22,025 bases of DNA from Hypsibius dujardini (lineage: Eukaryota; Tardigrada; Eutardigrada; Parachela; Hypsibiidae). Below, one piece after another: positions 1-9,833 of the stretch (position 1 is its first letter; every line of letters begins with the position of its first letter). Under the pieces are notes generated by a model that did no database searches, was not told the origin of the DNA, and was given only the letters and a program-made list of their open reading frames with translations. The DNA is taken from contig LRSR01009559.1 of NCBI GenBank assembly GCA_001579985.1, forward strand, positions 1-22,025, written 5' to 3'. The position numbers and the translations under genes were made by a program.

Positions 1-711
1 CGTGTTCATTAAACCGTAATCGTATCAAATAACTTACTTTGATATCAAATGGATGGAGGACCGTGATGTTGTGAATAGCGGTTCCATTTTTATTGCTAAA
101 CAATTTCGCCTTCAAGGGTTTCGATCTAACTTACCTGTTAAACTTAAGCTAATTAAAGCTTCAAATTATGATGAAGCTTAAGCTAAATCCCAAGTGCCAT
201 CGTGAAAATAGAAATGGTGTGAGCTTAACTTTGGTATTAAACTTCATAAAACCTGAACGTCAACATTAAGATTAAACTAGATTAGAGTTTGGGTTTAACT
301 TAAACTTTAGACTTACACTTAGATAGACCTGACGTTAGATTTAACTAAAGCTAATTCGAACCGGCCAAGCGGGCGAGAGGGGTCAATTTTGACTGACCCT
401 GGAGTAGTTGTAGCAATTGTAGTGTGGAACGATCAAACAAAGTAATGGTTAGACAGAGGCCTTGACGGTTCAAAAGATCGGACAGCTTGTCAGTCAAGTT
501 TGCTGAGTAACGTTACTAGTTGATTTAGCGGTCGAGAAGAGTTGTGTAATCTCTGTTTGGAGTGTTGAGGAAAGAGGGGAGCACCATTCTAATCGAAGTT
601 GAAATAGTACGACATATCTATGACGCGTCAGGCAACCCATGATGACCAGTCGAGAGAGGAGAGAATTGTACGAGCGTGTGCGGATGGATAAGAAGGTGCC
701 CCGTTCGTTGA
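1..711. other. Intergenic, no identified feature
   Basis: AT-rich DNA with scattered variants of a taaactt/aagctta word in the first 350 bases. I see no long open frame, RNA gene or clear repeat boundary. Confidence 0.5.
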
Positions 712-1220
712 TTAGTTAATTGGGTAGCCTAACAAATACCTACTGCTGATCTGCACTGATTGATCGATTATTTGATAATTCTCCGGCGAAACAGTAATCT
801 GGAGGTCTTCGGTGTTCTCATTTTCCGTGAAGCTTGGTAAGTCCCAGCTCCCCGAAGGAAAGGGCAGATTATATTCGTCAGCACAATTGACATGAGACGT
901 GAAATGCAAAAAGCAGGCAGGAATTACTTCCTTGACCACCAATGACCCCGTCCAGTGCATTTCCGTGGCTTTCAGTAGATGATTCCATAAGTCCAAGTAC
1001 TTGTGACACCAATGCCTGAAAAACGGAAATATTTATAAGGGTCGAGAATAGTGAAAGAGTTGCGTTGGGGAGGGATTTGTAAGATCATGTTGAATACCTT
1101 TTTGGCGGAGTCCGATCTGACCGGCCACTCTTCTTCAGCAATTTTTCTTAAGACACCATCCGAGCAAGCAGATAAGCCTTGATTGGTGAACTTGCTACGA
1201 ATCTCGGTTTTTCTGGCCAA
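712..1220 (-). other. Possible coding exons of an unrecognised gene
   Basis: Two minus-strand open frames may be exons. The first (about 1220 to 1090) reads through residues such as LRKIAEEEWPVRSDSAKK and ends at a donor-like AAAAAG|GTATTC. The second starts after an acceptor-like TTCCGTTTTTCAG ending at 1016. It then has two competing frames, a 46-codon frame in phase with the donor and a 95-codon frame out of phase (stop near 712) containing DEYNLPFPSGSWDLPSF. Neither product matches a family I know. The phase conflict means that one splice site is wrong, that the gene is broken, or that these are chance ORFs. Confidence 0.2.
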
Positions 1221-1258
1221 ACCAAACCATGATTGAAGTGGATCATCCCCAAGCTTAC

Positions 1259-1530
1259 GTCGGCGGCGTCCTCGGGCACGAAGTTACTTGTTCGGTCCGG
1301 CTTTTCCAATAAACTGATCTTCTTCGCAGCTGCACCGCTGACAGCACATTTCATCTGCTTCTCACTGAGCGAATGCGTCTCTTTGTCCTGTTCAAGTTCG
1401 GCAGATTAGTTGTCGCCACGCAAAACTTGCTGCAGCTCGGCGTCGGAAAGGTCCTCGTGGTCGTACATCTGGTCGAAGAGATCCTGGGTTATGCCCTCCC
1501 ACCCATCATTATATTCCGTTTGTTTTCCGA
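1259..1530 (-). pseudogene. Coding-like segment with an in-frame TAA, unrecognised
   Basis: One minus-strand frame runs from about 1530 to 1259 and is rich in charged residues. It reads NDGWEGITQDLFDQMYDHED, then LSDAELQQVLRGDN, a TAA at 1406-1408, then SAELEQDKETHSLSEK and finally LLEKPDRTSNFVPEDAAD. It stops at a strong donor, GAC|GTAAGC, whose GT is at 1258-1257. The composition looks like real protein on both sides of the stop and the frame is unchanged across it, which suggests a nonsense mutation in an old exon. The TAA could also be the true end of one gene, with the rest being chance. I do not recognise the family. Confidence 0.3.
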
Positions 1531-1599
1531 CGATATTTGTAAAACATGAAATTGTACGTACATTCGTGCGTGCAGCTAGACTGCTTTTATTCTTTATTT

Positions 1600-2237
1600 A
1601 GATACACTGTATTAAAACTCCTGCTGATTATTCTGTAGGGCTGTTCAATGCAACAGTAGCGAACTATCCCATACATACCCATCACGAAAAGCTGTTTCCG
1701 GACGGATGCTTCAATCTCAGAAGTGTGTGAAAGGGTATGACGTGCTCCTGTTGCTGACCTGTGGGTTTTACGGTCTTCGGCACACGAGACAGCTATGCGC
1801 ACGCGAACGTGACCTCACGCACACTTCGCGTGAGACGTTTTCTCCAGACTATAAACGGGCCTTTAAACTTGAACAGCGTCAGCTTTCACCAGTATAAATA
1901 CTAACATATTGGCCAGAATTATTATAGTACTTCTAGTCATGAAATAACTGACATTAGTTATTTAAGAGCCATCCTATTTAGTTTTAACGTCTTTTCTCGA
2001 GGGGGGAGGGAGGGAGGCAGGGAGGGGGAGAGGATAATTACGGTAGATGATGTATAGACGTGGACCGGAGATGTTCTTTTATGATTTTTTCCAAAGCGAT
2101 GCCTGAATTTGCATGCTTCATCGCTCGTCGAATGATTTTGGCTTTCTAAAAACTGATGGATTAAAAAAATCGTACATCATGCTTTCTTCGAAGTTTACGT
2201 CACAAGTAATTGTACCGGACGACTGGCGACTAGTTTA
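1600..2237. other. Intergenic with a G-rich tract
   Basis: No supported gene. Its only notable feature is the poly-purine G-rich tract at 2001-2033, listed separately. Confidence 0.5.
2001..2033 (+). other. G-rich tract with quadruplex potential
   Basis: The plus strand carries successive runs of three to six G separated by one to four bases (GGGGGG A GGG A GGG AGGCA GGG A GGGGG). This meets the usual pattern of four or more G3 runs with short loops. Whether it folds in vivo cannot be told. Confidence 0.5.
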
Positions 2238-2561
2238 TCAACCGTAGCCTCCGGCAGAGCCCGACTGCGATCGAATATGACGTCCAAAAAAATACTTCGG
2301 AAGCGGCATTCGATCACGAAAAGAAGCCTTGTAGTCCCAATTTTGCAGGATATTTAGCGCCCTTCTACCAGTAAGATCCAGCTTCACAAGTTTGTAGAGG
2401 CCAGCGAATGCGGTAGGGGCGATAGCTCGAATGGGATTATTACCAATCCGGATGATTGATATATTACAAAGAAGGGAAAACTGATCATTGCCGATGTTTT
2501 CCAGCTGGTTTCCGGAGAAATCCAGTTCACGGAGCAAGGGACTTCTAAATTGAATTACTGC

Positions 2562-2564
2562 TCA
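2562..2564 (-). other. In-frame TGA inside LRR gene exon 3
   Basis: The codon lies between LKSLP and AVIQFRSPLLRELDFSGN. Repeat spacing is normal if it is counted as one residue, so no bases were gained or lost. This points to a single-base substitution rather than a frameshift or a missed intron. Confidence 0.75.
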
Positions 2565-2849
2565 GGGAAGAGACTTCAGTCCGGTGTCCGAAAGGCCTGT
2601 GAAAGAAAAACCAAACAAAGTTTTCGAAAAAAAACGAATGCAAATTGAAAGTACAGAGCTATAAATAGTGAGAGTAGACAGACACGTGACTGACGTAAAA
2701 TTCGAAGACTGGGCCAATCTTCGAATAAGGTTAGGAATGATTGTGAAATGGTGGGTTCGACGCCACCTAAGATTTCACTCCCGATTGGGTTGCTGCTCAT
2801 GTCGAGAACCTGGAAAATCACTTGATCAGACTAACTCGCACGTAGAATG

Positions 2850-3007
2850 TACTATATAATCTGGATGAAAACACGGGAGCAATTGTTGACCAATCGAACG
2901 ATCGATTATTTTGTCCACCGGTGCGGTAAATTCTGCCGCAGCATTTCGCCTGTAATCCATCAATCAAACCGAACATGTTCCCGTGTTTTCACCCAGATTA
3001 TACAGTA
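2850..3007. mobile_element. MITE-like element in LRR intron 1
   Basis: It is a 158-base element. Its 32-base terminal inverted repeats, 2850-2881 and 2976-3007, match at 29 of 32 positions, with a core of TGAAAACACGGG. Each end carries a TA that could be a duplicated target, as in Tc1/mariner-type MITEs. The inside has no coding capacity. Superfamily assignment is an inference. Confidence 0.7.
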
Positions 3008-3887
3008 TTGTTTCGTTATTACTGACAAGTACGAATGACAAACAAAAAGTAATCGAGTAAAATATTTTCAGTCAACTAAAACTTTTCAAATTAGTCCATC
3101 ACTTCGTGAGTAAAATTTGTGTTCGATTTTAATTAGAATAGCTGATTATTTTCAATTTTAAGGTTTTTTCCCGTGATCAGTTACGATAAATCCTTAGTTA
3201 CAAAAAGTGTTAATTATTTTGTTATCTGCCGAATTTAAAGAAACAACTAAAATACTAAGAACTAAAAGTTCGTTTAGTTTTACTTTATTTTTTAGTTTAG
3301 TTTAGTTTTGCTATCCTTACCTCCAAGTTTCCCAGTTGATATCCCATGCGTGGCTCCACGTTATTTATAAGATTTTTTGTCAGGGTCAGCACGCGTAAGG
3401 CAGTAAGATACCCAAACACGAAAGAGGGCAGAAAGCCAATGCGATTATTATCCAAGTGAAGATGCGTCAAACGTGACAGATTTCGGAAGGTTTCTGCATT
3501 CACGCTACGTAATCCGTTGTGTGTCAAATTTAGCACAAGCAACGTTTCCGATACCAACCGAAACGTATCATCCCCAATTAACTCCCACTGAGGTGCGTAA
3601 CAGATATGGATCTCCTCGAAAATTGTCGAGTTAAAATTTGACGTCTGATTGAATTGGTTGGGCTTTGACGGGGAGCCGGTGACGATGAGGACCTTAGTGT
3701 CCAGATCGAAGCTGTTTGGGTTGAAGCTGAAGGAAACCCCGAGGTCGATTCTGGATTGTTCGCATAGTACCTGTTTTCGCCCCTTTTGATCATTACTGTA
3801 GCTACAAGTCGATTGTGACTGTTGCTGCGACTGAATCAAGCTCGAAAATGAAACAATGTATAAAACAGTACGAAAAAGGAACTCCAT

Positions 3888-5272
3888 GTCGCAGATCCCT
3901 GCATACGTAATTCAGTATGTGTGGTCTTTTCAGGATATCTGCACGATTCCAAGGTTTTTACATACAGCGGATAGCATGCGGATTCGTTGTCGGCCTTGAA
4001 CTTAGATATACATCAAAGCAAGTCAAGCCACCGTTTAAACAAAGGTCCCTTTATATGTATGATCATAAATTTCTGATTTGATGAGCGTGAGAAATTATGA
4101 TAAAACTTAATAAGGGATTGGTCGTTCTCAACACACTGCCGGCGCATAAGTGCAATACATGCAATATACAAGTTTTACGTTCTTCTTATGTGTGCGCATC
4201 GCGGTAAATATATAATGTTCAACTCTAAATTTATGACATGTCCGCCGAACATTACGCCCGTCCAGATCGTCACCTTCAATTTTATTTTGCCCTGAATGCC
4301 GATCATGGAAACGGTTGAGCCCATGTAATACCAAGACGTCCGTGAAGAGGCGGACTGCAAAGGGGTTGGGGCCAAACACACATTTTAATTTTAAATTTAA
4401 CACACCCGCTCAGCTTTGGCCGGCCGAACGTACATAATGCTCATAATTCAGCCCACCCTCTATGACGGCGTTTACAGTAGACCAACTGAAGGGTATAACA
4501 AATAAATACTTTCCCTGCTCTCTTTGGTACCGGCGGTAATGGGGTCTTTTTTGCAACAAATGAATAAAAAAATCGGAATTATAAATTGATTCAGAAGACA
4601 CCCATTTACCGGTATGCATGTGCTGTGCACTCCGAATCTGCAGGGGTACGTGTGTGTGGGTGCATGGGCCAGGAAGAAGTTTTGCCAAATCTTCAGTTTA
4701 ATCTATGTCAAATTATTCGTTTTCCATAGTTTGCATCCAATAAAAATTCATGCGAAATTTCATTTGAAGTTGAATGTGACCGGCAGAATATTTGTTCGAC
4801 TGTAGGTGTTCATGGGCATAGCTAAAAACCGAATGACGTAAGAAGTGCATGCTCTCGGTCCGCGAATTATCAGTTTCGGCCACGTCTGCATGCAGCACAA
4901 AAGAATTGTCGAACAGAAAAAAGATATACATTGTACGTCGGGGTTCACCGTTAGCTAATAGTTCACCGTGCAATTAGGTCATTTAATGGTGCTCCGTCGA
5001 ACCGGACCCTGATGTGCACCAAAGGGCGTTTATTTTCGCTAAGGCCGCAATGGTATACTAGCAGAGGTACCACGACCAACAGCTGCAATACTAAAACTCG
5101 CAGAAAAGTTCTCGCAGCCGCAGTTAACGCGCAGCAGTGAGTTTCAACTTTCACCTGACTACAGCCTATTCCTACCTTGCATTTTCTTGAGTAGTAGATA
5201 GATTGCATTGACTGCTGTAGAGCCACCAAGTGAGCGTCAAGCCGACTGAGTCCTAAATTTTCTGCTGAAAAG
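3888..5272. other. No recognised gene; weak minus-strand ORFs
   Basis: Several minus-strand frames of 60 to 92 codons occur at 4128-4403, 4410-4688, 4713-4973 and 4963-5229, in shifting frames. The last contains a hydrophobic stretch (FLRVLVLQLLVVVPLLVYHC) followed by SENKRPLVHIRVRFDGAP, which could be a membrane anchor. I could not join these segments with convincing phased splice sites or match them to a family. They may be exons of an unknown gene or chance. Confidence 0.35.
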
Positions 5273-5647
5273 ATGGAGCCGGAACGCTGTAAAGGAATGC
5301 GGGTGCCGGACTCAGCTCATCCCATTGAACATGTCCGACCGGATTTCCTTTTCAACCTGGAGAATGAGCGATTGCAGTTCACACCTGTGGATGGGAAATA
5401 CGCGGTGAATCACTTACAAACACGACCACCGCCTTTTTTCTTGCAGAATCAAGTTTCAAAATCTGCGAAACATGCTTCGGTTGAGGTTCATGTCAACAAA
5501 ACGGAACATGGCGTAAAATGTTTTAGGGCAAGTGTCCATGACTCGCTTCCAACAGCAATGCAATCCGCGAATCGACCCAGACCTTCTTCAGCCAACGAGA
5601 CCTTCACTGCGGAAGGTTCCCGAACGGTTTCAACTGGTTCAACGTGA
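5273..5647 (+). CDS. Hypothetical protein, 124 codons, possibly first exon only
   Basis: The ATG at 5273 has a good context (AAAAGATGG). The frame runs to a TGA at 5645-5647. The product is hydrophilic, without signal peptide or membrane segment. It begins MEPERCKGMRVPDSAHP, includes RPDFLFNLENERLQF and a proline run (RPPPFFL), and ends in a Ser/Thr-rich tail. A consensus splice donor, AAC|GTGAGTGTCC, starts at 5643, just before the stop, so this may be a first exon whose continuation I cannot find. A large foldback element begins about 20 bases downstream and may have cut off or displaced later exons. I do not recognise the family. Confidence 0.4.
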   Translation: MEPERCKGMRVPDSAHPIEHVRPDFLFNLENERLQFTPVDGKYAVNHLQTRPPPFFLQNQVSKSAKHASVEVHVNKTEHGVKCFRASVHDSLPTAMQSANRPRPSSANETFTAEGSRTVSTGST

Positions 5648-5664
5648 GTGTCCGCTCCACTGCC

Positions 5665-6915
5665 CAGGCTGCTCGACACTCACAAGAAACCATTTACCAG
5701 TGTAACCCTCCGATCGCCACCAAACTTTTTTTTTGAATACCATGTCCCCTAACATGATTTTAAAAAATATGACTCGCGGCAAAGAGTTCCCCGTTCAACG
5801 GGAGATAGTCCGGAAGATCTCAATTGGCGCACGTTCATTGCAATAATCATGAACGCTTGATTGAATGATTTATTGTGGCTCTTCTCGGTTCTTTTCCTCA
5901 GAAACCCGGACAGTGAAACGTTTTCTTTTTAATGAGAATATAAAATGAACAAATTTACTAATTTCTTAATTTTTTGTCGGTTTGTGGGAATAAACCATAT
6001 AATCTCCGTGATTGGTTATTATTTTCAATTTTAATTTCATTATTTCGATGCAATAATTCAAAGTATTTTTTTTTCTCGACAATATGGTGAAAATTAATCC
6101 TTCTAAGGAAACATTCAACAATGACGTCAGCTCGAGCCGACCCCCTCCATCTGTTAAAACCTTTTCATGCTGGACTTTCATCAAATCCGGGCGAAAGTCG
6201 CAATACGATTTGATAAATTCATCGTAGAGAGAAGGTTCCTTTCTGTCTACGGAAAATAATTATTGGCGTTCGTATATAAATTTCGTTCGTAAATAAGTAT
6301 TATATAATAATTATAAGTCGCGTTAGACAACTTTGCCATAAACTCAACACTGCATTTCTATCCTACCCGTTTAAGCGCCATCGTTTCCGTCGAGATTTTT
6401 TCTATTGAATTGATGGAGAACAACACAAAAAGCTCAAAAAGGATAAAAACTTCAGCAGAGGCTGGAAATTGGCGAATAATTGAAACGATATATGCTAACG
6501 TCAGCCACGGCTAGACCCCTACCCCCTTAGCGTCAGAGCTCGTCATCAAAGTACAACCCCCTACCCTACATGGCGCTGACGTCATTGTTGAATGCTACCT
6601 AACGTTTTGATGCTACTTCTGGAGGCTTATATCGGATGGAAAAAAAGCGATATCAACGATCACGAAAGGGAGCTCGCAGATAACATCCAAAGTAAGAGCG
6701 CTTACACACGTTCAAGCGCATCAAGCGTTCATGGCTATTGCAATGAACATGCACCAATTAAGATCTTCCGGACTTTCTCCCCGTTGAACGGGGAACTCTT
6801 TGCCGCAAGTCATATTTTTTAAAATCATATTAGGGAACATGGAATTCAAGAAAAAAGTTTGGTGGCGATCGGAGGGTTACACTGGTAAATGGTTCCTTGT
6901 CAGTCGTGCTATGCC
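5665..6915. mobile_element. Large foldback element with about 200-base inverted arms
   Basis: The left arm (about 5665-5870) and right arm (about 6710-6915) are inverted copies. Shared blocks include ACCATTTACCAGTGTAACCC near the outer ends, a block around CCCCGTTCAACGGG, and TTCATTGCAATA with ATGAACGCTTGAT near the inner ends. A second, nested inverted pair is perfect over 20 bases (6112-6131 with 6575-6594, core AATGACGTCAGC). A diverged direct copy of the second pair's surroundings lies near 6495-6535. No transposase frame is present, so this is a non-autonomous element. The outer limits are approximate because similarity fades gradually. Confidence 0.75.
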
Positions 6916-7360
6916 ATCTTCTCTCCGCCACTTTAACTTTCCAAGTCCGCATTATTCCTTGTCCCCTTTCTCCATCAGTCGACATCGTCGTCTCCTTGTC
7001 TCTCACGTGTACTATAGTGTCAAGAAGGTATCGATTACCTCGAATTTCCATCTTTTCGAATAAGTTTCTTTCGCTCCGTGTCTGCAGATATCTTTGCTTT
7101 AAGATGCTCCGTCAGCGCTCTCCCGTTTCTTTTTATCAAACACTTCGTGTATCCGTGTCTCCGTGTTTCCGTGTCTTGTCTCTCTGCTTATGCATATTTC
7201 CATATATCCGTTTGTGTCTGATAGCTCTTCATCTACTGCCTACATTCCCTTATCATGTCCTGGCCTCTTAGTCTCCGTCCAATCATTTGTCCATCTACAT
7301 CCAATCGGCCTTCTCTTGTTTTCATGCTAAACATAAATGTCTCAACATCCACGAAGGAAA
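6916..7360. other. Pyrimidine-rich spacer
   Basis: The plus strand is strongly C/T-rich, with a short degenerate repeat (cgtgt-tcc units) at about 7145-7185. The open frames here reflect that bias. I see no supported gene. Confidence 0.5.
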
Positions 7361-7366
7361 TTTATT
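7361..7366 (-). terminator. Polyadenylation signal for TMEM231
   Basis: AATAAA on the minus strand lies 47 bases beyond the TMEM231 stop codon, a normal position for cleavage and polyadenylation. Confidence 0.6.
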
Positions 7367-7412
7367 TTAATTCTTGAATATCTCGATGTTATTATTTCAA
7401 CAGTTATTCCGG

Positions 7413-8942
7413 TTATTCCTTTCCGGAATTTGCGGTAAAATAGCTCTTCATTGAGTACTTGCTGCTGTCTTGGACAAGGAACAGTGCACCGCTGGAGAAA
7501 ACCATTCGACGAAGGTACCAACAAAACAGCCAGAAGGGCAAGAGCCAGAACGTAAACGCCGCTCCAGCCGTTGTCAACCTGTGAAGAACCGTTGTTTGCA
7601 TCCAAATGGACTGTACGGGGAAATGGATATTGGCTTCGATGTGGAAGGGTTGTGTCGGTACAGGAGTCGTAGTCCAAATTGGCATCGAAACGTCCAGTAC
7701 CGTACTAGCTGTTATCAGAAGAAAACTATAGTAAAACAAATAAATGTGCCATAATTCAATTAACATACCATTTCGGGTCGCAACCCTGCGAACAATGCTA
7801 GCAACATTGTAATCACTTATATCGGCCGACGAAATATTAACCAGCGGATCCTGCAAACATGTTTTGACTAAGTGAATTTCAAGCAGGGCGACAGAAAGAC
7901 AGAAAAACAATACAAGCAAACAATAAATATGCAGGCAGATAAACCGACAGGCAGGCAGGCAGACAGACAGATCGACAATTAGACAAGCAGGCAGGCAGGC
8001 AGACACACAGACAAACAAACAGACAGGCGGGCAGGCAGAGAGACAGACAGAGAGACAGACAGAGAGACAGAGACAAACAAACAGAATAGATATAGAATTA
8101 GTACTTTGTTTATGTAATCAGAAAATCCTGGACGCAAGGAGTCTTTTTGAACGAATCGCAATGTTCCATCAGCAAAGTAGTCAGCTCCCGCAGAGGCAGC
8201 ACTATGCTGCAGTGAAACAACGGTCGACATCTCAAAAAACGTTCGTTTCTGAAAGAAAAAGGATCGCAAAAATCATACAATCAATATAGCGACAGTGGTT
8301 AGATTCGCCTATTTACCTGAAGAATGAAATCAAAGAAAACCAGGAAAGTAAAGCCGAAGACTTGCTCCTGTGCCGTCAGCGGGACGTCCAGTGTAATGCT
8401 AAATGCGTCCGGTATTTTGTCGCCGTTGATGTCAATTTCTTTTGTCTGTAATAGAGCATCCATTTCCGCACCGTTAAACAGAATATTAAAGTGAAGCTAA
8501 TTAAGAACGCAGATGACATGTGTTTTTAGTACAGTATGTAAACCTTTAGCCTAGACGATCGAAGAGTGCGACCCATAAGCCGATTGTACTGCGGAATGGT
8601 GCTCCAAGCCAGTGACGACCCGCCGCCGAGATCCAAGTGGACAATAACCATTTGCTGGTATCGCACGAATGGTTGCTCATAGACAGTGGTATACATCGGC
8701 CAAATATCTAATAAAATTAAAAAAAGGGGAAATGAGTAAGCCAACCAAACTAAATAAAAAAACTAAACAAATTCTATAAAGTTCTCGATCTTTGATTTCT
8801 TACCTGGATTTACGGCAACTAAGGCAATAGGAGCACCGATAGTGATTGCAAAAAGTACCAACTGAAAAATAGCCGCCGCAGACAGCGGACTGGCTTTATA
8901 GTCTTTATAGACATCTTCGCGATGTACTGTAAAATAGGACAT
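7413..8942 (-). CDS. TMEM231: Transmembrane protein 231, ciliary transition-zone protein
   Basis: Six exons give an unbroken 317-residue protein: 8942-8804, 8707-8544, 8445-8317, 8248-8105, 7850-7769 and 7708-7413. All junctions are GT-AG and in phase; human TMEM231 is about the same length. There is a membrane segment near residues 24-44 and another near 265-285, with a large extracellular region between, as in the family. The best family match is YEQPFVRYQQ ... LAWSTIPQYNRL in exon 2; human has YEEQPTVRFQ ... LAWSTFPAFNRL. Exon 3 keeps the E(I/E)D-NGD...PLTAQEQVFG pattern. TMEM231 belongs to the MKS/B9 complex at the transition zone, where it helps keep membrane proteins inside the cilium. 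The ATG at 8942 is the first in frame and begins MSYFTVHREDVYKDY. Intron 4 holds a CAGA/CAGG minisatellite. Confidence 0.95.
7885..8085. repeat. CAGA/CAGG minisatellite in TMEM231 intron 4
   Basis: Imperfect tandem tetranucleotides (gcagg, caga, gaga) fill most of the intron. On the transcribed strand this is a long CTGTCTGCCTG-type pyrimidine tract upstream of the exon 5 acceptor. The same type of repeat occurs at 11945-12175 and 16050-16190. Confidence 0.85.
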
Positions 8943-9833
8943 TTTGCCAATATAAAAAGCAGTGCTGAAGGGAGACTAAAGTATTTCAGTATAAAAATTG
9001 GATTGGAGTGTGTTGCAAATAGGTAAGGGCCATGGAGACGTAGAAACCGAGCGATCCAGGAATTTTGAGATCGATATGTTGACGTGTGCTTGTGCTACCT
9101 CGATTCTCGTACTCGCAGTCGATAATGTGAACCAGGTGCTGTGAACGTGCTTCCGCCTAGAACTTATTGGTACTGTGAGAATTTAGAATTTAGGAAAATA
9201 AAACTTGATTTATATCTCTACTGAGCTAATATAGAATTCTCTAGTGTTTAAATTTAATTGTGAACCACGCCCTGATACATACATGTACCACACATACATC
9301 TTATAATTCTATCTATATATATAACTCTTCGCTCACCGAGTCAGGTTATTTAACTCGTTTGTGCATTACTTAACGTAAGAGCCGAGATAGATAGCTTGAC
9401 TCGGTTAGGCAAGCATTTTGGATAGTTGTGCAAGTAATCGCAAGTTATTCTTCGCTGTTCAGGCTTCGAATAGCCAATACACTTTAGCAAACAAATTTCG
9501 GTTAGATTAAATTATTTGCGTGATTTTTTTATGAATTTTTCCCCAGTCTCATTTTGATAATTCTATGAAAACTTAACCAAATAGCACTGTCTGATAATTA
9601 AGCGGAAATGTTTAAATTCCCTGTTGAGCAAGCCACACCCTTTAAGACGAATCGGCCAATCAAATTGTGGTAATTGCGCGCAGGTCTTTCAACTTTTCAT
9701 CCACATTTTGCTTGGGTTCGCTGCACTTTTTTGGTATTCTAGAATTTTTCTAAAGGATTCCCAAATTTATTTACATTAAACGGAGTGGTGGGATTTTTTG
9801 GGAGTGCGGAAGGGAAATACTTTAGTAGCGGCC
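8943..9833. promoter_or_regulatory. Divergent intergenic region between TMEM231 and TXNDC9
   Basis: These 891 bases must hold the upstream sequences of both genes. They include a TATATATA run near 9315-9322 and a short inverted pair, ACCGAGTCAG (about 9336) with TTGACTCGGT (about 9398). Start sites cannot be placed from sequence. Confidence 0.4.
9026..9039. promoter_or_regulatory. X-box-like site upstream of TMEM231
   Basis: AGGGCCATGGAGAC keeps one full half-site (CCATGGAGAC) of the RFX-factor X-box, about 85 bases upstream of the TMEM231 start. The other half is degenerate. RFX control of transition-zone genes is well known in animals; use of this site is an inference. Confidence 0.3.

Larger units (their letters stand above)
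2238..3887 (-). pseudogene. Secreted leucine-rich-repeat protein gene with an in-frame TGA
   Basis: Exon 1 is 3887-3321 (189 codons). It opens with a signal peptide, MEFLFRTVLYIVSFSSLIQS, then a Cys-containing N-terminal segment with several N-glycosylation sites (NQT, NST, NLT, NLS). LRRs follow (VLNLTHNGLRSV, LTHLHLDNNRIGFLP, LRVLTLTKNLI). The donor is GAG|GTAAGG. Exon 2 (2809-2695, acceptor TTTTCCAG, donor AC|GTCAGT) completes a repeat exactly: LGNLE|VLDMSSNPI. Exon 3 starts at 2596 after TTTCTTTCACAG and restores the frame (LRILRLSDTGLKSLP), but then meets TGA at 2562-2564. The same frame continues for 107 more codons with further perfect LRRs (LLRELDFSGNQLENIG, ISIIRIGNNPIRAI, LVKLDLTG) to a stop at 2238-2240. 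LRR proteins of this kind act in adhesion or recognition outside the cell; the specific role is unknown. The simplest reading is a recent nonsense mutation. Truncation at the TGA would leave about 238 residues. Confidence 0.75.

Noticed and set aside
2562-2564. TGA as selenocysteine or a reassigned stop codon
   Set aside because: LRR proteins are not selenoproteins, and no SECIS-like structure was identified by eye. TMEM231 and TXNDC9 end at normal stops with no internal TGA or TAA, so the standard code applies.
6897-7271. Plus-strand ORF of 124 codons
   Set aside because: It arises from the pyrimidine-rich spacer, begins inside the foldback arm and has biased low-complexity content.
7470-7754. 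Plus-strand ORF of 94 codons
   Set aside because: It is antisense to TMEM231 exon 6, whose protein matches a known family.
7885-8085. CRISPR-like array
   Set aside because: The repeats are short tetranucleotide units without unique spacers, in an animal intron.
7879-8269. Cys/Leu/Ser-repetitive ORFs resembling cysteine-rich proteins
   Set aside because: They are translations of the CAGA/CAGG minisatellite in an intron and continue past real splice sites.
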